A DNA stretch of 64,000 nucleotides from NCBI GenBank assembly GCA_003508835.1, contig PUFA01000007.1:13105001-13169000 (forward strand). The letters run 5' to 3'. This document shows positions 1 to 11,185 of this stretch, one piece after another. The number at the start of each line of letters is the position of its first letter. Within the stretch, counting starts at the first letter, position 1. Source of the DNA: Eonycteris spelaea. Lineage: Eukaryota; Chordata; Mammalia; Chiroptera; Pteropodidae. Under the pieces are notes generated by a model. It ran no database searches. It saw only the letters and a list, made by a program, of their open reading frames with translations, and had not been told where the DNA came from. The position numbers and the translations under genes were made by a program.

Positions 1-164
1 AAGGATAGTCCTTGGGGTTCCCAAGTTTTTTTTTTTTAATTCTTTATTATCACCATCACCTTGACCTTCACCACCAACATTGTTATCGTCATCCCTTGCC
101 TGTGAAGCCTCTCACAACTTACAAGGAACTTCTGCATCTGATATGACAATTTGATCATCACGGT

Positions 165-300
165 AAGTCTTTGAACTGGGTAGGGCAGTATTACAGATTT
201 TCCAAATGTGTAAACTAAGGTTTAGAGAAGGTAAATTGCTAGCCCTAAGTCATACTCAAGTTCAGGTCTCTTGTAAGCACCGTCCATTTACAACACTACA
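165..300 (-). repeat. MIR SINE fragment, diverged
   Basis: Reading + gives the degraded order typical of a reversed MIR: a stretch like 'acagattttccaaatgtg', then a few bases resembling 'aaactaaggtttagagaag', then 'agtcatactcaagttcagg'. The similarity is weak and both ends are uncertain. It could also be unique sequence. Confidence 0.4.
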
Positions 301-2838
301 ACATTACTCTAAGAATGATATCAAAATATTTAACAACTGATAATCTGTGGTACTGACCAGTCAGGACAGACACTAGTCATAAACAATGGATGGATATAGT
401 TATTTGGGTTCGTACTGCTGAATATCTCCAAGATGTTTCACCTGAGGCCACTATTCTAAACACCACAACATTCTCTTTTGGTCCAGCCTTCTCTGCCGTT
501 TCACTTAAATTCTTCTATTCCCAAATAATACTACAAGATGAGGCAGTAAGAGGTGAAAGGGCAGGGTTGTTACAGTAAAGAGAAGGCTTTCGATCTTGTC
601 TTGTAGATCATCTTGAGACAGGGGAGTAGGGGAAAGACTTGGGTGAGGTGGGAGGCCATGGAAGCTATTACATGGGTTTGTGGGCTGAACGGACACCACT
701 TTTCAGAGCTGGAAGGTTGTGTTCAGACCAAGTCTTTAGGGTGTCCCAAGAGAATCGCATGTCTTTAAACCGAAGAAAAAGTCAGGAATCAGGAGACAGG
801 TGGAAATAGGATTGGAGTGGGATCCACTTGAGAATTGAATGAGAAGCCTATTTTCCCACTGGGAGAGCCTCTTCTGCCACTTGCTTTTCCTGGCATGGGG
901 CATGTAGGCACAGTGGCTGGCTTAGGTAAAGGGACAGGGGTGGGCAATAGGTAGCCGGTGTTTTCATCAAAGCTAAAGAAAATGTCACAATAGCAACTGA
1001 GACATTAACAGACGATCAATCAGATTTTCACTTTCTCAGAAGCTACTCTCCCTACTTTCCATTAAAGAATGTTACTCATTCTATTTTTATACTTAGTTTT
1101 ATTGACTCTTTCTATGTATTATTCTTTGAAAAGCATCTTTTTATTTCAAAAGTAATATACATTGGCAGTTAGAAAAAAAATAATATAGAGAAGGAATAAA
1201 AAAATAAACAAACTCACCTCTAATTTCTTTATCCAGAAAATCTTAGCTTAATATGTTGATATACATCCTTCTAGACATTGCCTCATGCATAAAACTATCA
1301 TTGTTATGATGATGATTTACAAATATCTAGTTATTTTATACCAAGTTTTTCTCTACCTACTCTTCTTGAAGTTTAGGGACATTATCTTTGTTTGACAATG
1401 TAGACTTACTACCAGGAATACTACCAGGAATCTGAAAATATTTTATTGCACGGGTACAGAGACAGATAATATTTATTAGAAATATCCAAGCACAGGGCTC
1501 CGAAACAAATCGCTTGTGCCTGAGTAGCATTCTGTGTTTTCAAAGTAGCCATGTAAAACACACAGCCCAGTGGAACCATATATCACTACTACATAAACAA
1601 TAATAACAATTCTTGATTTATATCTTTATATTTTTCTGCCTTGTTCTTGCAGAAAAGTTGGTAAAGGCTGATTAGACTGTTACACCTACTTTTTTTTTAG
1701 GAGATTGAAGATAGGAGAAAATATTACCACAACAAAAGGGGGGGGGAGCCCAACAGAAAATCTGTTTTTTCAAAATCTGCAACTTGTCAGCATGATATAC
1801 AGTTCTGAAGATTAGAGCAAAGCAAAACAAATGTGTGAGTTACATCTCGGATCAAAAGTTTCAATTATCTTTTGGGCTCACTTCTTAGGTATTTGGATAT
1901 CTGTAAATGATAAGCAAGATGGCAAACTAAAAAAAAAAAATCAGAATGTGAGGTGTTCAGGTGAAATGGTCTTTACTCATGTTTCTGGCTTCGGTCTTCA
2001 TCAAAAGAATTTCTATCAACGGGGGTAGCAGAGCTTACCTTTAAGATGAAGGCGTTTTCCTTTTAATGATTATGATCCTGCTGAATTGATACAAAGCAGG
2101 AACATGCGCAGAGACATGTCACCAAATGGCCCCAGTTCCTCGTGTCATCTATAAGAAATCATTCTGCAGGATTTTTGACAACACATATTATTATTATGTG
2201 ATTATTATGTGATTACTTCTAATAGAATTTTACACAAAAAGTGCTTGGTGAATTAAATTTTATATGCTGTAGAGTTATAACAGTTTCAGAAACCATCAAT
2301 TTGAAATTTGTTGACATTGTAAGCAGAGCATACCTGAGTCTTGGTTTTAAGAAGCACTGCTGATCAACTCCTAGTGTTTATTGAGATTTACTTGCCCAGA
2401 ACTCAGCCAACCACTCTCTTGAGTTAGAAAAGAAATTTGTTTCTTAGAGAGCCTTCATCTGCATTGAGGTGAAAAGTCCTATTTATATGAAAACATCAGA
2501 AAAGACCACGAGAGCTCAATGTTGGGTTTCTACTGAGAAAGTTTCAGAAAAAAAAAAGTTGTTGCAGGCTAGAGAGCTGAACCTATACACTGATTCTTAT
2601 GTGCTATGAGCAGTAAGAAGAGGGAAGAATAAAATAAAAACAATGACAAGGTAAAAATGGTGCTCTACTTTATAATCTCATGTTCTAGGAGTGATACAAT
2701 ATCATTTCCTGAAAACAGGAAATGGAAGAAAATCCAAGCAAAAGGTGATGAAAGATGGAGGTCATAGAACTGGCAAAAGTGGAAATGAGTGCTGAGAATG
2801 GAAGAAACATGTAATGCCCATTTTTACTCCTTCTTTCT
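301..2838. other. AT-rich intergenic sequence without a recognised gene
   Basis: No ORF above about 65 codons and no splice or promoter signature stands out. The stretch at about 1110-1340 resembles, in reverse, an old mammalian interspersed repeat whose other orientation appears near 10590-10730 (the 'aaaatgttaaccctggtgat' type of sequence). I cannot name that family. A G9 run lies near 1739-1747. Confidence 0.5.
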
Positions 2839-3008
2839 TAAAACAAATATTTACTGAGGCCCTATTATGTGCCAGGCACTGTACTAGGTGCTGGAGATAA
2901 AGGTGAATAAGATAGACATGGTCCTGGCCCTCATGGGGCTAAAATGGGGGAAGGGGGCAATAAACAAGTAAGCAAATAAACAAAGAGAATATGGCCTTTG
3001 TTAATTAC
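2839..3008 (-). repeat. L2 LINE 3' end, reversed (part 1 of a split copy)
   Basis: The reversed L2 tail is clear: 'acaaatatttactgaggccc', then 'tatgtgccaggcactgtact', then 'ctggccctcatggggct', the reverse of the L2 3' UTR that ends in 'gtgcctggcacatagtagg'. The body of the same L2 resumes at 4433 and again at 6158, so this copy has been split twice by later insertions. Confidence 0.85.
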
Positions 3009-3120
3009 TGTTAAAAACAAGACAACAGGCTCAAAATGGAGTCACTTATGCTAAGCTGCACCTCACCAAACTGAGAGTTCACTTAATTACAGTTTCAGCT
3101 CTCCTAAAAATGGAATCTTA

Positions 3121-4120
3121 TTTTATTTTAATCCAAGGTGTATTTTTTTAAATTAAAGTATAGTGGACATACAATATTATATTAGTTTCAGGTGTACAAC
3201 AGTAATTCTACATTTATATTCCTTATGATGTGATCTCCACAATAAGTCTAGTAATCATCTGTCACCACACAAATTTAGTGCAAGAATGTTGAATATATTC
3301 CCTATGCTGTACTTTACATCCTGTGACTTATTTTTATTTTTTTTTTTTACAACTGGAACTTTGTACCTCTTATTCCTTTTCACCTTTTTTACCCATCATC
3401 CCACTCCCCTCCCCTCTGACAACCATCAGTTTGTTCTCTTTATCTATGAGTCTACTTCTGTTTTGCTTTATTTGTTCGCTTTTCTGTTTTTTTTTTTTTC
3501 AGATCCCACATATCAATGAAATCATATGGTTATTTGTCTTTCTCTGTCTCATTTATTTTACTTAGCATAATATCCTGGAAGGCCTATTCATGTTGTCACA
3601 AAGGGCAATATTTCATTCATTTTTACTGCAGAGTTAATATTCCATTATATATATAGACCACATCTTTGTCCATTCATCTACTGATGAGCACCTAGATTGC
3701 TTCCATATCTTGGCTATTGTAAATAATGCTGCAGTGAACACAGGGAGTGCATATATCTTTTTGAATTCGTGTTTTTCATCTTCTTCAGATAAATACACAG
3801 AAGTGGAATTCCTGGATCATTTGGTAGTTCTGTCTTTAATTTTTTAAGGAACCTCCATCTATTTTCCATAGTGGCTGTACCAATTTACAATCTCACCATC
3901 AGTGCACGAGAGTTTCCTTTTCTCCATGTCCTCATCAACACTTGTGATTTGTTGACTTTTTGATAATAGCCATTCTTACAGGTTTTAGGTGATATCTCAC
4001 TGTGGTTTTGATTTCCATTTCCCTTAGTGATGATTAGTGATGTTGAGCTTCTTTTCCAATGTCTATTGACCATCTGTATCTCCTCTTTGGAGAAATGTCT
4101 GTTCAGGTCCTCAGCCCAAG
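3121..4120 (-). mobile_element. 5'-truncated L1 LINE inserted into the LTR
   Basis: This is a reversed L1 3' segment: a T-rich start, then 'tagtttcaggtgtacaacag', 'tgtccattcatctactgatg', 'taatgctgcagtgaacac' and ORF2 C-terminal sequence reversed. It is flanked by a near-perfect 13-bp target duplication, aaatggaatctta (3108-3120) and aaatgaaatctta (4121-4133), which fixes the ends. It is about 1 kb, 5'-truncated and dead. The 3' UTR type is one I associate with bats. Confidence 0.9.
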
Positions 4121-4236
4121 AAATGAAATCTTAAATCAGTCAATTAGGAATCTCCTGATTGGCATTAGTTAGGTCATCTGCCCAACAAACCCCTGCTATA
4201 CCCTAAAGGAAAGTTAGCTTGCAATAACCAATCCTT

Positions 4237-4268
4237 TTGTTTTTGTTTTTGTTTTTGTTTTTGTTTTG
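4237..4268. repeat. (GTTTTT)n simple repeat
   Basis: Five or so tandem copies of a six-base T-rich unit lie just upstream of the TATA box of the solo LTR. It is probably a local expansion inside U3. Confidence 0.9.
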
Positions 4269-4432
4269 CTTTCCTTGTTCCTTCTTCCTTCTGCCTATAA
4301 AAACATTTCATTTTGTAAAGCTCCTCAGAGCTCCTTCCTATTTGCTGGATTGGATGCTGCCTCATTCATGAATTGTCAAATAAAGCCAATAAGATCTTTA
4401 AATTTTCCTCAGTTGAATTATATTTTTTAACA

Positions 4433-4822
4433 TTCCTGTGAAGGAAACAAATAAAAGAAGAAGGAATGGTGGTGAAAATCTATTTTAGATAGAGTGATCA
4501 GCAAAGGTCTCACTGAAGAAGGCGCTTTTAGACTGAGACCTACAGAATGATGGTAGCCAGCAGGTGTGTGTGTTAGCCAGGGGGGACAGTAGTGCAAAAA
4601 CATTGGGACAGGAAGGAGTTTGCATGATTAAGAACTGTTGGAGGGTGGCGATGGCTGTAGCAAAGTAGTGTGAGGGGTCGGAGGGCCGGGGAACAAGATG
4701 AGAATGAAGACTTCGTGGAGAAAACTCAGACCGTGTCCTAAGAGCAGTGGGAAGCCTGTAATGAATCTTAAGCAGGGAGAGTCACGGACTCTGCTTTGCG
4801 TTTTTAAAAGATCACCTTGGCT
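4433..4822 (-). repeat. L2 LINE, reversed (part 2 of the split copy)
   Basis: The reversed L2 body is recognisable from 'tagatagagtgatcagcaaa', 'ggtctcactgaagaagg', 'agcagtgggaagcc' and 'tttaaaagatcaccttggct'. It continues the tail at 2839-3008 and is interrupted at the ggct of this last motif by an L1 (4823-6140). Confidence 0.8.
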
Positions 4823-5595
4823 CTACCACACACCATACACAATAATTAACTCAAAGTGGATCAGATACTTAAATACAAGAGCTAAAATCATAAAACGCCT
4901 AGAAGAAACATAGGAGTAAATCTTGCTGACCTTGAATTAGGCAGTGGTTTCTTAGCTACAACACCAAAACACAAGCCACAAAAGAAGAAATAGATAAATT
5001 GGAGTTCTTAGAATTAAAAGCGTTTATGTCTCAGAGTACACCATCAAGAAAGTAAGACTATAACCCAAAGAATGGGAGATATTTGCAAATTATATAGCTG
5101 ATAAGGGACTTGTATCCAGAATATATAAAGAACTCTTACAACTCAATAACAAAAAGACAAATAACCCAATTTAAAAAGGGGCAAAGGACATAAGTAGACA
5201 TTAAAAAAAAAAAAGACATACAAGTGGCCGATATACACAGGAAAAAGTGCTCTGTATCACTAATCATTAGGGAAATGCAAATCAAAACCACGATTACTTA
5301 TCACTTCATACCCATTAGAATGGCTATTATCGAAACCAAAACCAAAGCGCGCGCACACACACACACACAAAACAAAAATCCCGGAAAGGGGAACGGTTGT
5401 CACCAGGGCTGAGGAGGAGGTAATGGGGATAGAGTTCCAGTTTGGAATGATGAGAAAGTTCTAGAGATGAATGAAAGGTGGTGACGGTTGCACGACAACC
5501 TTAATGTACTTGATGCCACTGAACTGTAAAGGTTAAAACGGTAACTTTTATGTTATGTATATTTGACCACAATAAAGAAAGGTTTAAAGGGGGAG
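4823..5595 (+). mobile_element. L1 LINE 3' segment, forward (first of two in tandem)
   Basis: The ORF2 C-terminal coding remnant is seen as 'gtggatcagatacttaaata', 'tatccagaatatataaagaa', 'gaaatgcaaatcaaaaccac', followed by a 3' UTR and 'accacaataaagaaagg'. The whole inserted block 4823-6140 is bounded by a 17-bp duplication matching at 14 positions (4806-4822 and 6141-6157), placing the insertion in the reversed L2. Frames are broken. Confidence 0.85.
5346..5369. repeat. GC/AC microsatellite
   Basis: A short alternating purine-pyrimidine tract, GCGCGCG followed by about eight CA units, lies inside the L1 3' region. Confidence 0.9.
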
Positions 5596-6140
5596 GGGGA
5601 AGGCAGAGCAAAGCTTTGAATAGACATTTTTCTAAAGAATATATGTAAATGGCCAATACATACATGTAAAGATGCTCAGCTTCATTGGCCTTTAGGGAAA
5701 TGCAAATCAAAACCACCAGATACCAGCTCATATCCACCAAGAACTATTACATTAAAAAAACAGACAATAGCAAATATTGGCAAGGATGTGAAGAAACTGG
5801 CACCCTCATACATTGTTCGGGGATTATAAATTGGTATAGCCACTTTGGAAAACAGCCCACCATGTTAAAATGTCCAGAATAGACAAATCCATAGAGACAA
5901 AAAGTAGACTAGTGATTATCAGGGGCTTGGGGAGGAGAGAATAGGGAATGAATGCCAGTGGGAATGGGATTTTTTTTGGGGGGGGGTGATTAAAATGCCC
6001 TAAAATTGGATAGTGGCAATGGTTGTACAAATCTGTGCATATACGGAGACTCATTGAATTACATACTTTAAATGGGTAAATTTTATGGTGTGTGACTTGT
6101 ACCTCAATAAATCATTACAAAACACATCAACAACCACAAA
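5596..6140 (+). mobile_element. L1 LINE 3' segment, forward (second in tandem)
   Basis: This repeats the same part of L1 as the preceding copy: 'gaaatgcaaatcaaaaccac' recurs at about 5698, then 'ggcaaggatgtgaagaaact', 'tagtggcaatggttgtacaa' and 'tgtacctcaataaatcatt'. Either it is an independent truncated insertion into the tail of the first L1, or the first L1 was partly duplicated. No clean target duplication separates the two. Confidence 0.8.
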
Positions 6141-6157
6141 AAAAGGTCACGCTGGCT

Positions 6158-6260
6158 ACTTTATGGAGAAAGCAGAGAAAAGGCCTTTGAAGAAGGGACA
6201 TGGAAACTGGGTGACCAGTTGAGCAGCTACCGCAGCCATCAAGGCAACAGATTACAGTGA
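6158..6260 (-). repeat. L2 LINE, reversed (part 3 of the split copy)
   Basis: The L2 resumes after the L1 block with 'actttatggagaaagcagag' and 'ctgggtgaccagttgagcag', matching the reversed L2 order beyond the break at 4822. The far end is vague. Confidence 0.6.
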
Positions 6261-6404
6261 TTCACATGTGTGTGGGGGGCGGGTTGTAAAAGGAAAGGGG
6301 AACCAGGCTTTGGATAAATGGGTTGTAGGGTGGAGCCACTTACCATCTTCAGAGAGAGAATTGGGTTTGCGTCCAAGTGGGAAAACCCGCACCGAATCAC
6401 AATC

Positions 6405-6490
6405 CCAGCCCTATGAGGTAGGTACGATTATCCCATTTATACATGAATTAAATGAGGCTCGAAGAAGTTAAAATAAATACCTCAAATAAA
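6405..6490 (-). repeat. MIR SINE fragment
   Basis: The reversed MIR core is visible: 'ccctatgaggtaggtacgat', 'tatcccatttatacatgaat', 'aatgaggctcgaagaagtta'. Confidence 0.7.
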
Positions 6491-6984
6491 TGACATAAAT
6501 ACCAAATTAGTGCTATGATTAACATCCACCCGATTCTGACACCCATGCTTTTTACTGAATACTATATGAGGAGGGATGTTTACAAGGACAAAGGAGGGAG
6601 AGGGAGAGAAACCGTGGGGGGCGGTACCAGAAGGAGAGGAAAGAGGAAAGAGTCCGGCATTCCATATGGAGCCCTTTGCCACTGAGTTCTGGCCTAATAT
6701 CTTGTATACACTGTCATTAAGAACCAGGGGAGCCAAAAGATATCACTTTTAGTTCCCAGTCAGTACAAAGAGGCTGTTAATTCTTCTCAAATTGGCTCAC
6801 AAGTCTCTCCACCCACAGGGCTGCAGCTTCCTTAGCCCAATGCCCCCTCCTCTCTGCAGGAGGTATTACGACACCTTTCCTCCCTGCTTCCTGTCCTGCC
6901 CACGACCAACCGCACCATCCCTGCCCCCGCGATTCATGTTGGAGTGTGCACACGCATGTATACACACCAATCCCTCCTAATCCC
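6491..6984. other. Intergenic stretch, nothing recognised
   Basis: The sequence is of mixed composition with ORFs no longer than 84 codons and no homology I recognise on either strand. Confidence 0.5.
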
Positions 6985-7385
6985 TTTTCCATAGCTAGGG
7001 TATTCTTTCTAAAACGAAAACCTGTTCATTGCATCACCTTTCTTAAAACCCTTCGGAGACTCTCTGTTGTGTTCAGGGTTAAGTTGAAGCTCCTTAACAC
7101 AATTTACAAGGCCCTTCACAACCTTGACCCTGCGTACCTCTCCAGCCTCTTCCTCATTTTCCCTCCCCAAACACACACCCTATGCCCTCTGTGCCAGCCA
7201 CACTAAACTATTTTCACTGCTCTCACTGACCTCAGGCCTTTGAATATCCCTCTGTCTGGAACAGCCAGACCTGCCACCTCTTTGCACAGCTAACTGCTAT
7301 ATATGCTGTCGTCATCCCTCGCCTTCCAAGTTAGGGCGAGTGTCCCTTTGAGGCATCCTCCTGGCCCTCTGCACAGCACCCCCAC
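6985..7385 (+). repeat. L2 LINE 3' region, forward
   Basis: The L2 3' region in order: 'ttacaaggcccttcacaacc', 'cctctccagcctcttcctca', 'ctgacctcaggcctttgaat', 'ctctgtctggaacagc'. The short translated ORFs here are L2 remnants, not genes. Confidence 0.85.
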
Positions 7386-8013
7386 CAGCAGGGTGGGATG
7401 AAGGGGTTGGCCAGCGGATCAACCACCTGGGGCAGCAATCCAGGAGAGGAAATAAAAACCATAGGAAATGTAATAAGATCAGAAAACTTCTCTGTCCTAG
7501 AATCCCCACAGAAAGTATTCTACGTTGTTAGGAGGAACATTCTGAAAAATCCCTTGAGCGTGGGTAACGCTCCCCAAGAAACATGCTTGAGAAACACTAG
7601 CCTGGTTTGTTTAACAATGAAGTGTCTGATGGGCAAAGTGGGGACTGCAAGTTTGGGGCCAGAACGGAATTGCTCAGCACTTTGGGTGTAAGGCCGAGTG
7701 TTGACAACCGCAGTCCTGCTTGCTCTACCCTTCCCTCCTGCCTGCGGCCCAACGTCCTTGTCTAGTTGCTTTAGGCAGCTCTGGGGGCAGAGGAACGTAC
7801 CATCACAAAAACCCTAACGGGTGGGCTACAATCCTGCCTCACAAGGTGCTCAGCCTCTCCTCTAATCAGAGCTGAATGAAGATTTAGAGCACACTGATTC
7901 GATGGGGTATGTACTAGCCTGTCCAAGTGCCCATATATTTCAGTCCAGACACACCCATCAGAGCATCCATTACGAAATAGGAACTATCCACAGCCCTTGC
8001 TAGAATGTATACA
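7386..8013. other. Intergenic stretch, possible old DNA-transposon trace
   Basis: About 7490-7605 ends in 'acatgcttgagaaacactag', a phrase typical of nonautonomous hAT elements, but I cannot assign a family. The rest is unassigned. Confidence 0.3.
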
Positions 8014-8222
8014 CCATAATAATCATTAACACTTGAGCGTTTAATACTATGCCAAGTGTTATTTCATTTAATTGTCAAAATAATCCCTTGAGGTGAGTAC
8101 TATTTCACTCCCATTTTACAATTGAGGAAACTGAGGCACAAAGAAATAAAGTAATTTACAGAGCTGGATTTTGAACCCAGGCAATGTGGTTCCATCTCGT
8201 GCTCTTAACCTGTGTGGTACCT
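8014..8222 (-). repeat. MIR SINE, nearly full length
   Basis: The reversed MIR is well preserved: 'ccattttacaattgaggaaa', 'ctgaggcacaaagaaataaa', 'ttttgaacccaggcaatgtg', 'gtgctcttaacctgtgtgg'. This covers the tRNA-like head through the core. Confidence 0.9.
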
Positions 8223-8767
8223 TCCCCCTTGACGATGGGGGCTGAGTCATCCTTTTCACTGATGCTGAACACAGACGTAACACATAGAAAAATTAAATGA
8301 ATATTTGTTGAATGAGTCTTCAATTAGTAGGAGACTGCCATTCATCTGTTCAACAAATGGTAAGTGGTTTCCACGTGCCCACCACCGTTCTGGACAGAGG
8401 CGCATAGCTGCATGCCTCAGTAACCCCCTTCTTCAGTCTCAGACTGGATGAGGAAGCTTCGTCTCCCACATTCCTGCTGGATAGCCATCCCACTTCAGGC
8501 TGAGGAGGTGAGAAGGTCATTGCCCCAAAAGGTAACTCCTTTTCTTGTTTATTGTTCGACAGCTCTTTGATTTTTTTTTTCTGGCCTCCCAGAGCCTTCT
8601 ACCTGAAGTGGCACAATCTTGCTCTACGACTTCATCCACATGGCAGCCTTTCACATATGTGATGATAGTTCTCAAATCTCCCTTAGGTCTTCTTTCTTTT
8701 CATCTAGATCAGCTCCCTGGGGTCCTTTCTCAGTTTATGATCTGACATGATTCCTGCAGGCGATGCC
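8223..8767. other. Intergenic stretch, nothing recognised
   Basis: No gene or named repeat is seen. A perfect AP-1-like core, TGAGTCA, occurs at about 8243-8249 but stands alone. Confidence 0.4.
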
Positions 8768-8930
8768 TTTCATTCATTCACTCACTCATTCATTTAAACT
8801 TTTCTAATGATTTGCAAGGTACTCGGTACTTTGCTGGGCCCTACAAATACAGCCATGAAGGACATAGTTCCTCCCCTCAAGAAGCACAGGGCCCACTGGA
8901 GGCATTTAAAGAAACAATCTCAACATAGCC
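8768..8930 (-). repeat. L2 LINE 3' end, reversed
   Basis: Starts with the reversed tail 'ttcattcattcactcactca' and continues 'gctgggccctacaaatacag' and 'cccctcaagaagcacagggc', the reverse of the L2 3' UTR. Confidence 0.8.
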
Positions 8931-9195
8931 TACGTGACAAGAAGTGTAATTGGGATATGGCAGGACAATAGAAGCACCCAGTCCCAGAAGGGAATTTTAA
9001 ACTGGAGCCATTCAGTTTGACCATGTCCATCTCGCATAAAGACCATCAGGCCTAAAAACAGTAGAAGAATTCTTAAAAATATACCTCCACCCTTCTGACT
9101 TAAATGTTATTTTAAATTTAAATTTAAGTGTTATAGGAAATGTTCTAAGAATGCAGACCAGGACTATAATTATTATATTTAGCAGATGGCTAACT

Positions 9196-9238
9196 AAAAC
9201 AAACAAAACAAACAAACAAACAAACAAACAAACAAAAC
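9196..9238. repeat. (CAAA)n simple repeat
   Basis: About ten AAAC units in tandem. The flanking sequence is AT-rich and otherwise unassigned. Confidence 0.95.
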
Positions 9239-9308
9239 CCCAAAACTCTTAATTTCATGAAGTGCTATTAGGGCTATCCTGTACAAGTGAAATGAAAAAC
9301 AGATGGTT

Positions 9309-9356
9309 AGATAGATAGGTAAATAGATAGACAGACAGATAGATAGATGATAGACA
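9309..9356. repeat. (GATA)n microsatellite
   Basis: An imperfect tandem of GATA/GACA units, which is likely polymorphic. Confidence 0.9.
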
Positions 9357-9429
9357 ATTACGTTACAGTATTTGTCCTTGGTAAATATCTTCTTGTTTCA
9401 ATCTAGCAAAGCACTCAGAAACAGCACCA

Positions 9430-9585
9430 GGCCTAGGAACCAGGGTTGAACTTCAAGTTCTGCTACTTTTAGCTGTAGGACCAACCTCACGGTTCTGTTT
9501 AGAGAATTAAAAGGAAGATGAATGAAATTATCTGGCATATTGCTTGTTCTATGTAGTTGGTGCTCAATAAATGCTAGTAATACTT
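9430..9585 (+). repeat. MIR SINE, forward
   Basis: Forward MIR order: 'aacttcaagttctgctactt', 'gctgtaggaccaacctcac', 'gaattaaaaggaagatgaat', and the tail 'gtgctcaataaatgctagta'. Confidence 0.75.
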
Positions 9586-10789
9586 ATTCTTGGCTTACTG
9601 ATTCGTCGAAATTTTGAAAAACCTGTGTCCAGCACACAATGTATAAGGCTGCACCTCAACTTCACGCCAACTGCAAACCTGACAGCGTGTCTTCTGGTGT
9701 TCAACAATCATTCCCCTTCCAATTCCATTCCTCCTCCTCATCTGCGTCCCCTCAAATCCAGGCATTCCTCGGCCTGAGCTTCAGGCTCTCAGAAGGTTGA
9801 CAAACCAGCATCGCCACCTGGAGGAGAGCATGAGACTCTGGGTAAGAAAACAATTTCATGGCACCAGATAAACCAACTCAGCTGTTTCGTGCTGGCGCTA
9901 ACGAGACCGAGTTCACAGGTTCATCCCCAAAGGGGCCAATTAGCTTTACACAGAGAGACGCTTCAGAGCACAGCCCTAGCCTCTAACCCTGGCCCCCCAG
10001 TTCGCGCATGTGTGGCTGATGGTTAAAAAGTGGGTGCATCAATCCAATCTCGTTTTTCCTAATTTCTTAAAAACTCAATTGGAAGACCGTGTGGAAACAT
10101 GGAGATGAACAAGACATGCTCCCTGTTCTTTAAGAGTCTTCAGCCTGCAGCACTATTTCCCGAAATGATTCCTGAGACATTAATAGGAGTTATGAGAATG
10201 AATGGCTCCACGGTTTTAAATTAGTTTGGGAAACACTGATCTAATCGAAGTCAAGAAGGTTCTCTACGGAAGGGTTTCTCAGAGCTCTTAACATGCTAAT
10301 ACGTGCTATTAATTTTCCAAGAAGGAAACGTACTGACAGTGTTTCCGAGATTTGGATGGCTATACAGCATTTCCTTCTCCCCCCTTTTTAAAAAAGAAGA
10401 ATAGTAATGAATCTATGGGTCCAGAGTATGACTGCTTCCACTGGAACATCTATTTTAAGAAGCAACTCATCCATGGGGAAAAGTTCACAGTCTATTGCTA
10501 TGTCAAAAAAAAAAGAAGAAAAAAAAGCAGACTATAGAACAGTATCCCATTTTGAAAAGATAGAACAAAGATGTACACATACTTGGGAAGGAAAAAAATG
10601 AAAAGACATAAACCAAAATGTTAACCCTGGTGATCGTTTTTGTTGGAAGGATTGTTGTTTTTTTGTGTTCTTTATATTTTTTTCAAGTTTGTTTGCATTG
10701 AATATACATGCAAATTTTAAAATAAAACCCACAAAGCACATGTTCTAGATGATATACCATCTTTATAAGACTATGGTTATAGAATACTA
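9586..10789. other. Intergenic stretch with one possible CTCF site
   Basis: No gene is recognised. About 10590-10730 resembles a common old mammalian repeat ('aaaatgttaaccctggtgat' followed by a T-rich run) that also seems present in reverse near 1110-1340. An inverted pair tttgcat/atgcaaa spans 10692-10713. Confidence 0.4.
9811..9824 (-). promoter_or_regulatory. Candidate CTCF-binding motif
   Basis: The minus strand reads CCTCCAGGTGGCGA, matching the CTCF core (CCASYAGRKGGCRS) at all but about two positions. Occupancy cannot be judged from sequence. Confidence 0.3.
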
Positions 10790-10935
10790 GTAAAACCTAA
10801 CATTTACTGAAGGCTAAGTGCCCAGTGTATGAATTATCTCAATTATCTCGCTGAAACCTCATATAAATCGTATGAGATGAGGTATCATTTTTTTGCCCAA
10901 TTTAAAGTTGGAAAATTAAAGAAAGAAAAAAAACC
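10790..10935 (-). repeat. MIR SINE, reversed
   Basis: Reversed MIR with 'aacatttactgaaggctaag', 'aattatctcaattatctcgc', 'gtatgagatgaggtatcat'. The core is degraded by an A-rich run. Confidence 0.7.
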
Positions 10936-11000
10936 CTGTGGAACCAAAATTAGAACTCATTACATCCATTTTTGCTGTCTACCCCTCTTAGCTCCAAGGC

Positions 11001-11032
11001 ATACACACACACACACACACATACACACACAC
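11001..11032. repeat. (CA)n microsatellite
   Basis: About 15 CA units with one AT interruption. Confidence 0.95.
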
Positions 11033-11111
11033 TATAAAAGAGATGATACTATTCCTCCAGGGAGAGAGACTATTAGAGGGCACAATGACATAGCTTTGCT
11101 GCATGACTACT

Positions 11112-11185
11112 AGCTGCCATTTATCAAATGCTCACTGGTGCCAAGAATTATTCTAAGCGTTTTGACGTAAATAAACATGTAACCT
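11112..11185 (-). repeat. MIR SINE fragment, reversed
   Basis: Reversed MIR 3' end: 'ccatttatcaaatgctcact', 'ccaagaattattctaagcg'. Only the tail part is retained. Confidence 0.55.

Larger units (their letters stand above)
3009..4432 (+). mobile_element. Solo LTR of a class I (gamma-type) endogenous retrovirus, split by an L1
   Basis: The element starts TGTTAAAA and ends TTTTAACA, giving TG..CA ends with inverted termini. After removing the L1 inserted at 3121-4120 the LTR is about 411 bp. It has U3 sequence, a TATA box (tataaaa, 4296-4302) and a polyadenylation signal (aataaa, 4378-4383) followed by a short U5, as in class I LTRs. It sits inside a reversed L2 (2839-3008 and 4433-4822). No internal retroviral genes are present, so it is a solo LTR left by recombination. 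The short flanking duplication (ttac/ttcc) is imperfect. The exact family is not assigned. Confidence 0.7.

Noticed and set aside
4237..4268. CRISPR-like or satellite array
   Set aside because: A six-base T-rich simple repeat; the genome is mammalian and no spacer structure exists.
3009..4432. Complete endogenous retrovirus
   Set aside because: Only one LTR is present and the interior is an inserted L1; no retroviral genes are found.
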